A DNA stretch of 13,288 nucleotides from JBEKHI01 sp050012355 (GCA_050012355.1 JBEKHI010000227.1:1-13288), one strand, 5' to 3'; positions 7,107 to 13,288 are shown, counted from the first letter of the stretch. Numbers and translations: made by a program. Notes: a model not told the origin generated them from the letters alone.

Positions 7107-7519
7107 AACTCGTCGTCTTCGCTCTGTCCTATTTCGCTGGCCGGGTCGACGCCTGGCGTGCCCAAGCCGAGCGCACCGGTGTCGAAGCCGGGCGGCACGG
7201 CGTCGCCGAAGGCCGCCGCGAAGGGGCCCATCCGCTCGGCCTGCAGTTGCTGAGCGGCGTCGCCCGCCGCCCGGATCGCCGCGACCACCAGGTCGGCGAC
7301 GGTTTCCGCGGTCTCCACCGCGTCGGCGGTGTCGATGGCATCCGGCGAGATGGTCAACCCGAGCAGTTCACCCTGCCCGTTTACTCGCGCCATCACGAGC
7401 CCGCCGCCTGCCGTCCCCATTACCTCGCTGTCCGCGAGAGCCTGCTGCGCGTTCACTAGCTGCTGCTGCATCTGCTGCGCGGCCTCAAGCAACCGCTGCA
7501 TGTCCATCTGACCGTCCAC
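6989..7519 (-). CDS. ybaB: YbaB/EbfC nucleoid-associated protein with out-of-frame C-terminal extension
   Basis: The first ~137 residues are a YbaB/EbfC DNA-binding protein: helical Gln-rich N-terminus (MQRLLEAAQQMQQQLVNAQQ), VMGTAGGGLVMARVNGQGELLGLTISP sheet region, and helix TVADLVVAAIRAAGDAAQQL. Such proteins are small dimers that bind DNA and are commonly encoded between dnaX and recR, as here. The GTG start at 7519 follows GGAGG by five bases. Instead of stopping before recR, the frame runs on for 39 residues (138-176), Ser/Arg-rich and read from recR in another frame, with a rare TTA Leu codon at 7108-7106 spanning the junction. The extension looks like non-selected sequence; a lost stop, a recent frameshift or a sequencing error could explain it. 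The YbaB identity is secure. Confidence 0.9.
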   Translation of the reverse strand: MDGQMDMQRLLEAAQQMQQQLVNAQQALADSEVMGTAGGGLVMARVNGQGELLGLTISPDAIDTADAVETAETVADLVVAAIRAAGDAAQQLQAERMGPFAAAFGDAVPPGFDTGALGLGTPGVDPASEIGQSEDDELCTRELSSNSSTSSPDCPASGRRARSGSRFTSSRLMPRT

Positions 7520-7582
7520 GTCATCCTCCTTGATTGGAGCCTACGACGTGTCAGCACCCGGGCCCACCCGCCGCCCCGGCTC

Positions 7583-9676
7583 TTACTCGTCGATCTCCGC
7601 GATGACCTCGCCGCCGAGTTCACGCTGGATCAGGGCCATCCCGGTGAGCACATTCGCCGGAGGAGCAGCCATGTCGTTCTCGTCGGGCATGTCGTCATCT
7701 GAGACGCTTACCGGCTCGGGGTCCGTCGGCCACGGCGCATCCTCGCCGCTGGTCTTCGGCGTTCCGTTCACGGCAGGCGTCCGGGCCCCCTGGGTTTCCC
7801 CGGCCGGGCCGGCGCCGTTGGGCGTCCCGGCCCCTCCGGAGCCCGGTGTGGACCAGTCGGCGGCCGGACCGCCTGAGTATTCGGCCGCCGGGGCTGGCGC
7901 GGCCGGAGGCTGCGGAGCCGCCGTGCCGGTCTGCGGAGGCGCGCTCGGGCGCGGCGCGGAACGGCCTGGGGGCGGGTCGCCACCGGATATCGCCTTGATC
8001 ATCGTGTGCAGACCGAAGCGCTGGACCAGCACGTTCTTGAGCAGATCCTCGTAACCGCTGCTCTGGAAGCCCTTGACGTCCCCGGGACGCGGGAAACGCA
8101 GGGTCAGGATGTTCTCCGCGAGGTCCACCACGCTCGCATTGCTGAGCAGGATCCAGGCCACTCGGCGCTGGGCCTTGATCGTGTCCAGCACGGCATCCCA
8201 GTCCTGTCGCAGCGTGTCGGCCGTGACGGACCCTCCGGACGCCGCTGGTCCTCGTGATGGCGTCGACGGGGCGGCTGGGGCTGGCGGAGCTTGTGCGGCC
8301 GCTGGCCTAGCCGGCTCGGTAGCCGCCGGACGCGGTGCCTCCTCAGGCCTTGCTGCCGCGGGACTCGTCGCGGCCGGGCTTGCCGCGGCCGGGGCGGGCG
8401 CGCTGGCAGGCGCCGGGGCGGGTGCCTGCTGAGCCGCTGGCGGCCGCGCGGCCGGGGCCGCTTCAGCCGCCGGAACGGCTGCTGGAGCCTGAGCCGCGGC
8501 GCGCGGCGCGATGGGCCCCCCGCGTTCTAGTTTCTCGAGCCGCGCGAGGACCGAGAGCTCATCAGAGGCCGCGGCTGGCAGCAGCACTTGGGCGCACATC
8601 AGCTCGAGCAGCAACCGTGCCGAGGTCGCACCGCGCATCTGGTCGAGGCCGGTACTGACGATCTCCGCGGCCCGGGTCAGCCCGGCCATGCCGAACTCGC
8701 GGGCCTGATCGGTGAGCGGCTGGGTACGCTCGGGCGGCACATCGAGCAGGCTGGTCTCGATAGCGTCGGGAACCGAGGCGAGGACGATAAGGTCGCGCAG
8801 CCGGTCCAGCAGGTCGAGCGCGAACCTGCGTGGCTCGTGCCCGCCCTCGATCACCTTGTTGACCGCGCGGAACACTGCTGCGCCATCGGAGTGCGCGAAC
8901 GCCACCACGATCTCGTCGAGCAGGGTCGCGTCGGTATAGCCCAGCAGGGAGATCGCGCGGTCGTACTTCAAGCCCTCAATATCCGAGCCGGCGAGCAACT
9001 GGTCGAGGATCGACAGCGAGTCACGGGCTGAGCCGCCACCCGCCTGCGCCACCAGCGGCAGCACGGCCGGGTCGTAGGTGATGCCCTCGCGCTCGAGGAT
9101 CTCCGCCATCAGGTCGCGCAGCACCGACGGCGGGAACAGCCGGAACGGGTAGTGGTGGGTGCGGGACCTGATCGTCCCGATCACCTTCTCCGGCTCGGTG
9201 GTCGCGAAGATGAACACCAGGTGCGGCGGGGGCTCCTCGACGAGCTTCAGCAGGGCGTTGAACCCCTGCGAGGTCACCATGTGAGCCTCGTCGATGATGT
9301 AGATCTTGTAGCGTCCGCTGACCGGCGCGTAGAACGCCCGCTCCCGCAGGTCACGCGCGTCATCCACACCACCGTGGGAAGCGGCATCGATCTCGATGAC
9401 GTCGATGCTTCCGGGACCGGACGGGGCTAGGGCGACACACGAGTCGCAGACGCCGCATGGGTCCGGGGTGGGGCCATTGACGCAGTTAAGTGAGCGCGCC
9501 AGGATCCGCGCGCTGGAGGTCTTCCCGCAGCCGCGCGGGCCGCTGAAGAGATACGCGTGATTGATTCGTCCCGTGGACAGCGCCTGGCGGAGCGGGGCCG
9601 TAACGTGTTCCTGCCCCTTGACCTCGGCGAACGTGGCGGGACGGTACTTGCGGTACAGCGCCAGGCCGTCACCCAT
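7583..9676 (-). CDS. dnaX: DNA polymerase III subunits gamma and tau
   Basis: A 697-residue clamp-loader ATPase. Walker A GPRGCGKTS (46-54), zinc module C65/C74/C77/C80, Walker B IYIIDEAH (125-132), sensor-type ATTEPEKV (158-165), and RSRTHHYPF (170-178) at the arginine-finger region. After the collar domain comes an Ala/Pro-rich linker (about 390-485), a tau-like C-terminal domain (about 490-560, LRQDWDAVLDTIKAQRRVAWILL), a second Gly/Pro/Ala-rich stretch, and a conserved-looking end (LIQRELGGEVIAEIDE). The start is ATG 9676, with GGAGG six bases upstream. The same frame stays open to 10204, but that part is antisense to tRNA-Ser and overlaps the SRP RNA, so it is not coding. No A-rich slippery heptamer for a gamma frameshift was noticed. 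It precedes ybaB by 63 bases on the same strand. Confidence 0.96.
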   Translation of the reverse strand: MGDGLALYRKYRPATFAEVKGQEHVTAPLRQALSTGRINHAYLFSGPRGCGKTSSARILARSLNCVNGPTPDPCGVCDSCVALAPSGPGSIDVIEIDAASHGGVDDARDLRERAFYAPVSGRYKIYIIDEAHMVTSQGFNALLKLVEEPPPHLVFIFATTEPEKVIGTIRSRTHHYPFRLFPPSVLRDLMAEILEREGITYDPAVLPLVAQAGGGSARDSLSILDQLLAGSDIEGLKYDRAISLLGYTDATLLDEIVVAFAHSDGAAVFRAVNKVIEGGHEPRRFALDLLDRLRDLIVLASVPDAIETSLLDVPPERTQPLTDQAREFGMAGLTRAAEIVSTGLDQMRGATSARLLLELMCAQVLLPAAASDELSVLARLEKLERGGPIAPRAAAQAPAAVPAAEAAPAARPPAAQQAPAPAPASAPAPAAASPAATSPAAARPEEAPRPAATEPARPAAAQAPPAPAAPSTPSRGPAASGGSVTADTLRQDWDAVLDTIKAQRRVAWILLSNASVVDLAENILTLRFPRPGDVKGFQSSGYEDLLKNVLVQRFGLHTMIKAISGGDPPPGRSAPRPSAPPQTGTAAPQPPAAPAPAAEYSGGPAADWSTPGSGGAGTPNGAGPAGETQGARTPAVNGTPKTSGEDAPWPTDPEPVSVSDDDMPDENDMAAPPANVLTGMALIQRELGGEVIAEIDE

Positions 9677-9682
9677 CGTGAA

Positions 9683-9687
9683 CCTCC
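9683..9687 (-). promoter_or_regulatory. Ribosome binding site fixing the dnaX start
   Basis: GGAGG on the minus strand, six bases before ATG 9676. It rules out the much longer in-frame extension that would run through the SRP RNA and antisense to tRNA-Ser. Confidence 0.85.
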
Positions 9688-9695
9688 GTGTCGCC

Positions 9696-9714
9696 CCGGG
9701 GGAACGACCCCCGG
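9696..9714 (-). terminator. Hairpin between SRP RNA and dnaX
   Basis: Perfect 7-bp stem CCGGGGG / CCCCCGG around a 5-base loop, about 45 bases past the SRP RNA 3' end and 20 bases before dnaX. It lacks a U-tract. It may end the SRP RNA transcript or attenuate read-through into dnaX. Confidence 0.5.
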
Positions 9715-9756
9715 ATCCCCCCGCATGCGGGAGCTGCCTCGCCCCCGTACACCTTA

Positions 9757-9849
9757 GGGGACCCCCCGCGCACCCGTCAGAGCCCGCGTACCCTTGCTGC
9801 CTTCCGGCCCTGGGGGGGTTGGCGGGATAAACGCCGCACGGGGGGTCGC
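9757..9849 (-). ncRNA. ffs: Signal recognition particle RNA, small bacterial type (4.5S)
   Basis: The minus strand holds the conserved SRP helix 8 core, with GGCCGGAAGGC (GGAA tetraloop) followed by AGCAAGGGTA, which binds Ffh. The 5' end GACCCCCCG pairs with CGGGGGGTC at the 3' end (9847-9839 with 9768-9760), closing one long hairpin of about 90 nt with no Alu domain. The ends are estimated from pairing. It guides inner-membrane and secreted proteins to the translocon. It sits between dnaX and tRNA-Ser, and a -10-like TAGACT lies just ahead of its 5' end. Confidence 0.94.
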
Positions 9850-9854
9850 AGGCA

Positions 9855-9884
9855 AGTCTATTCACGTCGCGGAGCGGATGTCGC
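9855..9884 (-). promoter_or_regulatory. Promoter of the SRP RNA
   Basis: On the minus strand, GCGACA (9884-9879; four of six matches to TTGACA), an 18-base spacer and TAGACT (9860-9855). The -10 ends about seven bases before the RNA 5' end inferred independently from pairing, which supports it. Confidence 0.6.
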
Positions 9885-9906
9885 ATCCGCCACGCTCCGG
9901 TAAGCT
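9878..9906 (+). promoter_or_regulatory. Candidate promoter of tRNA-Ser(GGA)
   Basis: TAAGCT at 9901-9906 fits the TANNNT -10 pattern, seven bases before the tRNA 5' end. The -35 (ATGTCG, 9878-9883) is weak and overlaps the -35 of the divergent SRP RNA promoter. Both lie on the dyad GCGGATG/CATCCGC at 9874-9890. Confidence 0.45.
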
Positions 9907-9913
9907 CTGCGGC

Positions 9914-10001
9914 GGAGGACTCGCCTAGTGGCCTAGGGCGCACGCTTGGAAAGCGTGTTGGGTGCAAGCCCTCGGGGGTTCGAATCCCCCGTCCTCCGCC
10001 A
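9914..10001 (+). tRNA. tRNA-Ser, anticodon GGA, CCA encoded
   Basis: Acceptor stem GGAGGAC pairs with GTCCTCC, followed by discriminator G (9998) and encoded CCA (9999-10001). The anticodon stem CACGC/GCGTG frames the loop TTGGAAA, anticodon GGA at 9948-9950, reading UCC and UCU. A long variable arm (TTGGGTGCAAGCCCT region) and GGTTCGAATCC T-loop confirm class II tRNA-Ser. It is divergent from the SRP RNA and followed by a terminator hairpin. Confidence 0.97.
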
Positions 10002-10022
10002 CCGCTGACCAGCAAGAACAGC

Positions 10023-10050
10023 AGAGCCAGTCCGGATCCGGGCTGGCTCT
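10023..10050 (+). terminator. Terminator of tRNA-Ser(GGA)
   Basis: Stem AGAGCCAG / CTGGCTCT (8 bp) with an inner CCGGATCCGG self-pairing element, followed by TTCG, 22 bases past the tRNA. The flanking CAGC and GCTG can extend the stem. Confidence 0.7.
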
Positions 10051-10297
10051 TTCGCTGTCTGGTCTCAGATGCCGCCTGATCACGAAAATCCGCGATGACG
10101 GCTCCCGCTTCCCGCACCCAAGACCCCCTCCCAAGCCCGACAAAACGGGCAGCGGCGAGGCCGACGGGGGAATCTTTTGCTGGTTGGTGTGGCACTACCC
10201 GCATTCTTTGATGGGCAGGGTCGCACTGACCAGGAACGACGCTGCCGCACCGTCGCCGCAGCTGGCCGACGGGCCGCGGCCCGGGCGCCCCGCGGGC
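10051..10297. other. Intergenic stretch, no gene seen
   Basis: About 250 bases between the tRNA terminator and the esterase terminator, at a convergent junction. Frames here on either strand show no start with a ribosome site and no family features. It contains GC-rich palindromes such as GGGCCGCGGCCC near 10271-10282. I see nothing else to assign. Confidence 0.5.
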
Positions 10298-10316
10298 AAC
10301 CCCGGCGGGCGGGGTT
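10298..10316 (-). terminator. Terminator hairpin overlapping the esterase stop
   Basis: AACCCC / GGGGTT 6-bp stem with a 7-base loop begins within the TAA stop codon of the esterase gene on the minus strand. There is no U-tract. A further GC-rich palindromic stretch follows. Confidence 0.55.
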
Positions 10317-11565
10317 AGTCCGTGGCGGAGGCGGTCGCGGAGGGCTTGGGCTTTACGGGCTTTGCGGGCTTGGCGGGCTTGGCGTGCTTCGTGGGGGCCG
10401 CGGTCTCAGCGGTTATCTCCTGCGCCCACTTCTGCAGGCCCGGCGTCATGTACTCGAGCATCGGGGTCAGCGCGGCGCGCCAGACCTTCGCCTGGTGACC
10501 GCCGCCCTGGACGATGTCCACCGGCACGCTGGCGAGCCTGGTCTCAAGCAGCTGCTGGAACTGCTCCGCCGCCTGGACGTCACCCGGGTCCTCGTTGCCC
10601 GCGGCCAGCCAGAACTGCGGGATCTCCACGCCGATCGGTATCTTGAGCACGAACTCGGCGGGCGAGTTCTTCACCAGCAACTTGCGGTCGTGCGCATAGG
10701 GGGTGTATAGCACCGGCTTACCGCCGGTCTTGCCCGCCTCGGGGATCTGACTCTGATTCCCCGCCAGCGTGAAGTATCCGCTCAGGCTTCCCGCGTATCC
10801 GAACTGGAACGGGTACTGCAAGGCGATGTTGGCCGCGCAGTAGCCGCCCTCGGAGTAGCCCGCGATGCCCCACGCCCGGCCGGGCGCCATGACGCGCAGC
10901 TCCTTGGTCATGTAATCCGGAACGTCTTCGGCGACGAACGTCATGTCCTGGAGGTCCTTCAGGCCCGGGTAGTTCAGGCACTGCAGGGCATACCGTTCCC
11001 CGCCATCGGTGTCGGGCATAACCAGCACCGCCGGGTCCACCTTGCCCTCGCCAAGCAGCTGGAGGAACAACGCGTCCACGTCCATCACGTTCACCCAGGC
11101 CGACGGGTCGCCGGGCGATCCGTGCAGCAGCTCGATGACCGGGAAGCGGTAATTCTTGTAGGCGGACTGGAAGTACTGCGGCGGCAGCCAGACGTAGACG
11201 TCGCGGGTGATGTGGCTCTGCGCCCCGGTCACCGTGGTCTGGAACAGGTAGCCGAGCTGCTCGTCTTCCTGGGTGTCGGACAGACGCAGCTGGTCGTCGA
11301 TGGAGTCACCGACGCCCGCCGCGCTCACCTTCGGAATCGTCGACTCACCGGAGTTACTGAGATCGCTGATCAGCGAACCCCAGGTCTGGTAGTAGTCGTA
11401 GTACTTGTTGACCGCCGCAACGCCGAAAGCCATCGCCGGGATGAAGGCGAGACAGGCCGCAAAGATACGGAACACCACCTGCTTCGCTAGTGCGACCCAC
11501 ACAAGCAGTGCCGCAAAAGCAACCATGAGTAGCAGGAAGAAAACAGTCCCCTGCGGTCCTAGCAC
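10315..11565 (-). CDS. Membrane-anchored alpha/beta-hydrolase (esterase D / antigen 85-like)
   Basis: A 416-residue protein with two N-terminal hydrophobic helices (about 7-28 and 30-52), then an extracellular-type alpha/beta-hydrolase domain of the putative esterase family that includes Esterase D and mycolyltransferases. Motifs: DVYVWLPPQY, LLHGSPGDPSAWV (HGSPG oxyanion region), nucleophile Ser238 in GYSEGGY, acid probably Asp326 in GNEDPGD, and His357 in GGGHQAKVW. The C-terminus is a Lys/Pro/Ala tail with AKPAKPAKPVKPKP repeats, likely disordered or cell-wall contacting. Start GTG 11565 is chosen because AAGGAG lies five bases upstream; the frame continues upstream only into the antisense-free tRNA-Ser 3' end, which is not coding. 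It lies 41 bases after the tRNA. Substrate unknown. Confidence 0.88.
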   Translation of the reverse strand: MLGPQGTVFFLLLMVAFAALLVWVALAKQVVFRIFAACLAFIPAMAFGVAAVNKYYDYYQTWGSLISDLSNSGESTIPKVSAAGVGDSIDDQLRLSDTQEDEQLGYLFQTTVTGAQSHITRDVYVWLPPQYFQSAYKNYRFPVIELLHGSPGDPSAWVNVMDVDALFLQLLGEGKVDPAVLVMPDTDGGERYALQCLNYPGLKDLQDMTFVAEDVPDYMTKELRVMAPGRAWGIAGYSEGGYCAANIALQYPFQFGYAGSLSGYFTLAGNQSQIPEAGKTGGKPVLYTPYAHDRKLLVKNSPAEFVLKIPIGVEIPQFWLAAGNEDPGDVQAAEQFQQLLETRLASVPVDIVQGGGHQAKVWRAALTPMLEYMTPGLQKWAQEITAETAAPTKHAKPAKPAKPVKPKPSATASATD

Positions 11566-11570
11566 GTGTA

Positions 11571-11576
11571 CTCCTT
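11571..11576 (-). promoter_or_regulatory. Ribosome binding site deciding the esterase start
   Basis: AAGGAG on the minus strand, five bases before GTG 11565. It excludes an in-frame ATG at 11631 that lies inside tRNA-Ser(CGA). Confidence 0.8.
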
Positions 11577-11606
11577 GCCCCAGGCCTGGGCCCGGCACAC
11601 TATGAG

Positions 11607-11693
11607 CGGTGGAGGTGGGATTTGAACCCACGGAGGGGTTGCCCCCTCACACGCTTTCGAGGCGTGCGCCCTCGGCCACTAGGCGACTCCACC
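11607..11693 (-). tRNA. tRNA-Ser, anticodon CGA, CCA not encoded
   Basis: On the minus strand the acceptor GGTGGAG pairs with CTCCACC, discriminator G at 11607, followed by CTC rather than CCA. The anticodon stem CACGC/GCGTG frames the loop CTCGAAA, anticodon CGA (11659-11657), reading UCG. Long variable arm (GTGAGGGGGCAACCCCTC region) and GGTTCAAATCC T-arm fit tRNA-Ser. It lies 45 bases after tadA on the same strand and just ahead of the esterase gene. Confidence 0.96.
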
Positions 11694-11738
11694 GCCGCAG
11701 AGCTTACCTGACATTCGACACTGAGAACGCGTCAAGCG

Positions 11739-12227
11739 CTACCTGGGTTCCCCCTGAACGCGCCGGGCCGCGAAAAACGCCCTCAGCAGTTCGCCACATT
11801 CGCCGGCCAGTACCCCCCGGATGACCTCGGGTTGATGCGGCAGCCGGGGGTCACGGACCACGTCGAATAGCGACCCGACCGCGCCGCCCTTGGGGTCGTC
11901 AGCGCCATAGACGAGCCGGGTGATCCGGGCCGCGGTCACCGCTCCGGCGCACATCGGGCACGGCTCGAGCGTCACCACCAGCGTGTAGCCGGTCAGCCGC
12001 CAGTCGCCAGTGGCGCGGCCCGCTTCGCGCAACGCGAGGATCTCTGCGTGCGCAGTGGGGTCAGCCGTCGCTTCCCGCGCGTTATGCGCTCGCGCGACCA
12101 CCTCGCCGTCCGGGTCGAGCACCACCGCGCCCACCGGCACGTCCGCCGCCGCGGGCAACGCGGCGGTAGCGGCCGACTCAAGCGCGAGCCGCATCGCGGG
12201 CTCGAACGACGCGAGGTAGCCCGTCAC
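11739..12227 (-). CDS. tadA: tRNA-specific adenosine deaminase (A34 to inosine)
   Basis: A 162-residue cytidine-deaminase-fold zinc enzyme that converts wobble adenosine to inosine in tRNA-Arg(ACG). Features: DVPVGAVVLDPDG (29-41), HAE with zinc ligand His60 and catalytic Glu62, and PCPMCAGA with zinc ligands Cys90 and Cys93; later RLVYGADDPKGGAVGSL matches the family. Length is typical. The GTG start at 12227 overlaps the stop of the upstream gene as GTGA, indicating coupling; Met12 (ATG 12194) is an alternative closer to the family's conserved start, and neither has a strong ribosome site. The same-strand tRNA-Ser(CGA) follows. Confidence 0.94.
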   Translation of the reverse strand: MTGYLASFEPAMRLALESAATAALPAAADVPVGAVVLDPDGEVVARAHNAREATADPTAHAEILALREAGRATGDWRLTGYTLVVTLEPCPMCAGAVTAARITRLVYGADDPKGGAVGSLFDVVRDPRLPHQPEVIRGVLAGECGELLRAFFAARRVQGEPR

Positions 12228-12727
12228 GGTCCTAGCGCGATGTCCAGCGCACGATCAGCCGCTGGACCGAACCCGAGGCGCTCCGCGATCTGCAGCACCG
12301 CGTCGTCCGGGTACAAGTCGACATCGCCGACGATCATCCCGAGGTCCATCTCGTCGAGCCCGAGGTCAGCGAAGATCGACAGGTCACCGGCCGGCAGGAT
12401 CTGATCAACGTCGTCCTCGTCCGGCACGTCGATCTCGAGGAACTCGAGCACCTCACGGGCCAGCGAGTAGTCGACCGCCGCCAGCACGTCGGAGAGCAGG
12501 GCGGAAACCTCGGTGCCGAGAACCCGCACCGCGATGAACGCCTCATCGCCAACGCCGACGAACCCGATCGTGCCGCCAAGACTAGGCTGCTGGCTCAGCA
12601 CCTCCAGGAATCCGGTGAAGTCCGCGGTCACCGCCGCGGGGAGCACGTCGGCTTCCCATTGATCTTCTTCTCGGTAAACGATGATGACGAAATCAGTGTC
12701 GTCAGAAGAATCACTCACGTCGGTCAT
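12224..12727 (-). CDS. tRNA adenosine deaminase-associated protein
   Basis: A 167-residue acidic protein, recognised by the YREEDQWEADVLP start and the C-terminal GDLSIFADLGLDEMDLGMIVGD...LYPDDAVLQIAERLGFG region characteristic of the actinobacterial family annotated beside tadA. No membrane helix, signal or catalytic motif is visible; its biochemical role is not known to me. ATG 12727 (MTDVSDSSDD) is chosen as closest to relatives; the ribosome site is weak, and in-frame GTG codons at 12748 and 12853 would extend it, so the start is uncertain. It shares a four-base overlap with tadA, implying joint synthesis and perhaps a physical partnership, which is inference. Confidence 0.85.
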   Translation of the reverse strand: MTDVSDSSDDTDFVIIVYREEDQWEADVLPAAVTADFTGFLEVLSQQPSLGGTIGFVGVGDEAFIAVRVLGTEVSALLSDVLAAVDYSLAREVLEFLEIDVPDEDDVDQILPAGDLSIFADLGLDEMDLGMIVGDVDLYPDDAVLQIAERLGFGPAADRALDIALGP

Positions 12728-12866
12728 CGCCGCCAGTCCAGCATCGCGCACACGGAGGAATGCTGCCAGATCATGGCCGGTCAACGCGAGCCAAACGGCG
12801 AATGACGCATCGATCGAATTCGCGAATCTGCCGGCGTGGCTGCTTCCGAGCACTGTCCGCGGCCTG

Positions 12867-12889
12867 CATACTCCACGCTGGGGAGTATG
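12867..12889. promoter_or_regulatory. Inverted repeat, possible operator
   Basis: CATACTCC and GGAGTATG, perfect 8-bp arms separated by seven bases, between divergent genes. It could be a repressor site or a hairpin in a 5' leader. A further CATACT half-like copy occurs near 12930. Confidence 0.4.
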
Positions 12890-12962
12890 GGGACTCGGCG
12901 TCGGGGGTTCAAACGGCCAGAGGACCGGGCATACTGCTGCCGACAGGACGAGACCATCGACT

Positions 12963-12968
12963 AGGCTG
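12963..12968 (+). promoter_or_regulatory. Candidate -10 for the small membrane gene
   Basis: TAGGCT fits TANNNT and would give a leader of about 70 bases before GTG 13044. No good -35 is present, so this is weak. Confidence 0.3.
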
Positions 12969-13043
12969 GCGGGGCGAATCCGTGCAAGCTAGCATGAAGG
13001 AAACCGACAAGGTGAACAATTCCGTGCTTCCAGGGAGGCGACG

Positions 13044-13199
13044 GTGAAGCTGGGAACGATCCTTAAGTGGGCGGCCTTGGCCTTCGTCGTTTGGTGGGTG
13101 GTAACCGAGCCTACGAACGCCGCTCACTTGGTGCACAACATCGGCGACTTCCTGACGAACGCGGCCCACGGCCTGTCCAACTTCGTCACATCGATCTGA
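13044..13199 (+). CDS. Small single-helix membrane protein, 51 aa, unknown function
   Basis: GTG 13044 follows GGGAGG by five bases and encodes 51 residues to TGA 13197-13199. The N-terminus is MKLGTILK, then a hydrophobic Trp-rich segment (WAALAFVVWWVV, about 9-20) and an amphipathic remainder (AAHLVHNIGDFLTNAAHGLSNFV). Codon third positions are G/C-rich, consistent with real coding. It is followed after seven bases by a PH-domain-like gene whose ribosome site overlaps its stop, so the two are an operon. I recognise no named family; a helper of the neighbouring membrane protein is possible but unproven. Confidence 0.7.
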   Translation: MKLGTILKWAALAFVVWWVVTEPTNAAHLVHNIGDFLTNAAHGLSNFVTSI

Positions 13200-13206
13200 G
13201 GTAGTC

Positions 13207-13288
13207 ATGGGGATCAGGGTGGTACCGGGTAGCGACACGGTTCCTCCCGCGATCGCGAGGTACCTACTTCCGCACGAGCGGCAGGTGA
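13207..13288 (+). CDS. Probable PH-domain (bPH2-type) membrane protein, 5' part only
   Basis: ATG 13207 follows GAGG by about five bases and opens a frame of 27 codons that leaves the window. The visible N-terminus (VPPAIARYLLPHERQV) resembles the start of actinobacterial PH-domain-containing membrane proteins, which begin with a 'YLLPxE' segment. The fragment is too short for certainty; the family name is an inference from this motif and from the small membrane gene just upstream. Confidence 0.5.
   Translation, partial: MGIRVVPGSDTVPPAIARYLLPHERQV

Larger units (their letters stand above)
12728..13043. other. Divergent intergenic region
   Basis: About 316 bases between the minus-strand tadA operon and the plus-strand small membrane gene. 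It should hold both promoters. Visible: the 8-bp dyad at 12867-12889, a plus-strand TAGGCT hexamer (12963-12968) as a possible -10, and GGGAGG at 13033-13038 serving the plus-strand gene. In-frame extension of the tadA-associated protein to 12853 looks non-conserved. No further gene is seen. Confidence 0.5.

Noticed and set aside
9677..10204. In-frame N-terminal extension of dnaX of 176 codons
   Set aside because: It runs through the SRP RNA and antisense to tRNA-Ser(GGA); peptides such as GIRTPEG are typical of tRNA genes translated by mistake. ATG 9676 has a good ribosome site and a canonical DnaX start.
11566..11631. Upstream ATG 11631 for the esterase
   Set aside because: It lies inside tRNA-Ser(CGA), and the added residues are tRNA sequence. 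GTG 11565 has AAGGAG at the right distance.
12909..13238. 109-codon minus-strand frame at the right edge
   Set aside because: It is antisense to the small membrane gene and the PH-domain-like gene start and lacks domain features.

Overview
The window looks like chromosomal core DNA from a high-GC actinobacterium. The evidence is strong G/C third-position bias, frequent GTG starts, TANNNT -10 hexamers with weak -35 boxes, a dnaX / ybaB / recR / DUF5063 / lysC / asd run, a minimal SRP RNA beside dnaX, and tadA next to a 'tRNA adenosine deaminase-associated' protein. The protein variants resemble those of Streptosporangiales and relatives; that placement is from memory of the families and is not proven here. 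No mobile element, CRISPR array or phage gene was seen.

Layout. (1) 1-3166, minus strand: a two-gene redox module. A six-helix ferric-reductase-like membrane cytochrome with a long cytoplasmic Pro-rich repeat tail is coupled by an ATGA overlap to a NuoF-like flavoprotein carrying a C-terminal ferredoxin domain, which runs off the left edge. (2) 3167-3608: an intergenic region with an AT-rich promoter-like island and a series of hairpins that end the next transcript. (3) 3609-9676, minus strand: dnaX, ybaB, recR, DUF5063, lysC and asd, tightly packed, combining replication/repair with the first two steps of the aspartate amino-acid pathway. (4) 9677-10060: the SRP RNA (minus) and tRNA-Ser(GGA) (plus), transcribed divergently from a compact shared promoter region. 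(5) 10315-12727, minus strand: tadA-associated protein, tadA, tRNA-Ser(CGA), then a membrane-anchored alpha/beta-hydrolase esterase. (6) 12728-13043: a divergent intergenic region with an 8-bp dyad. (7) 13044-13288, plus strand: a 51-aa one-helix protein and the start of a PH-domain-like protein that runs off the right edge.

The most interesting parts are the cytochrome plus flavo-iron-sulfur module, where the flavin/nucleotide domain missing from the membrane protein may be supplied by its coupled neighbour; the 16-copy GPMPR-type repeat tail; the 118-nt out-of-frame overlap of ybaB into recR; and a possible leaderless promoter placed exactly for the GTG start of lysC. Most of the rest is ordinary housekeeping content.
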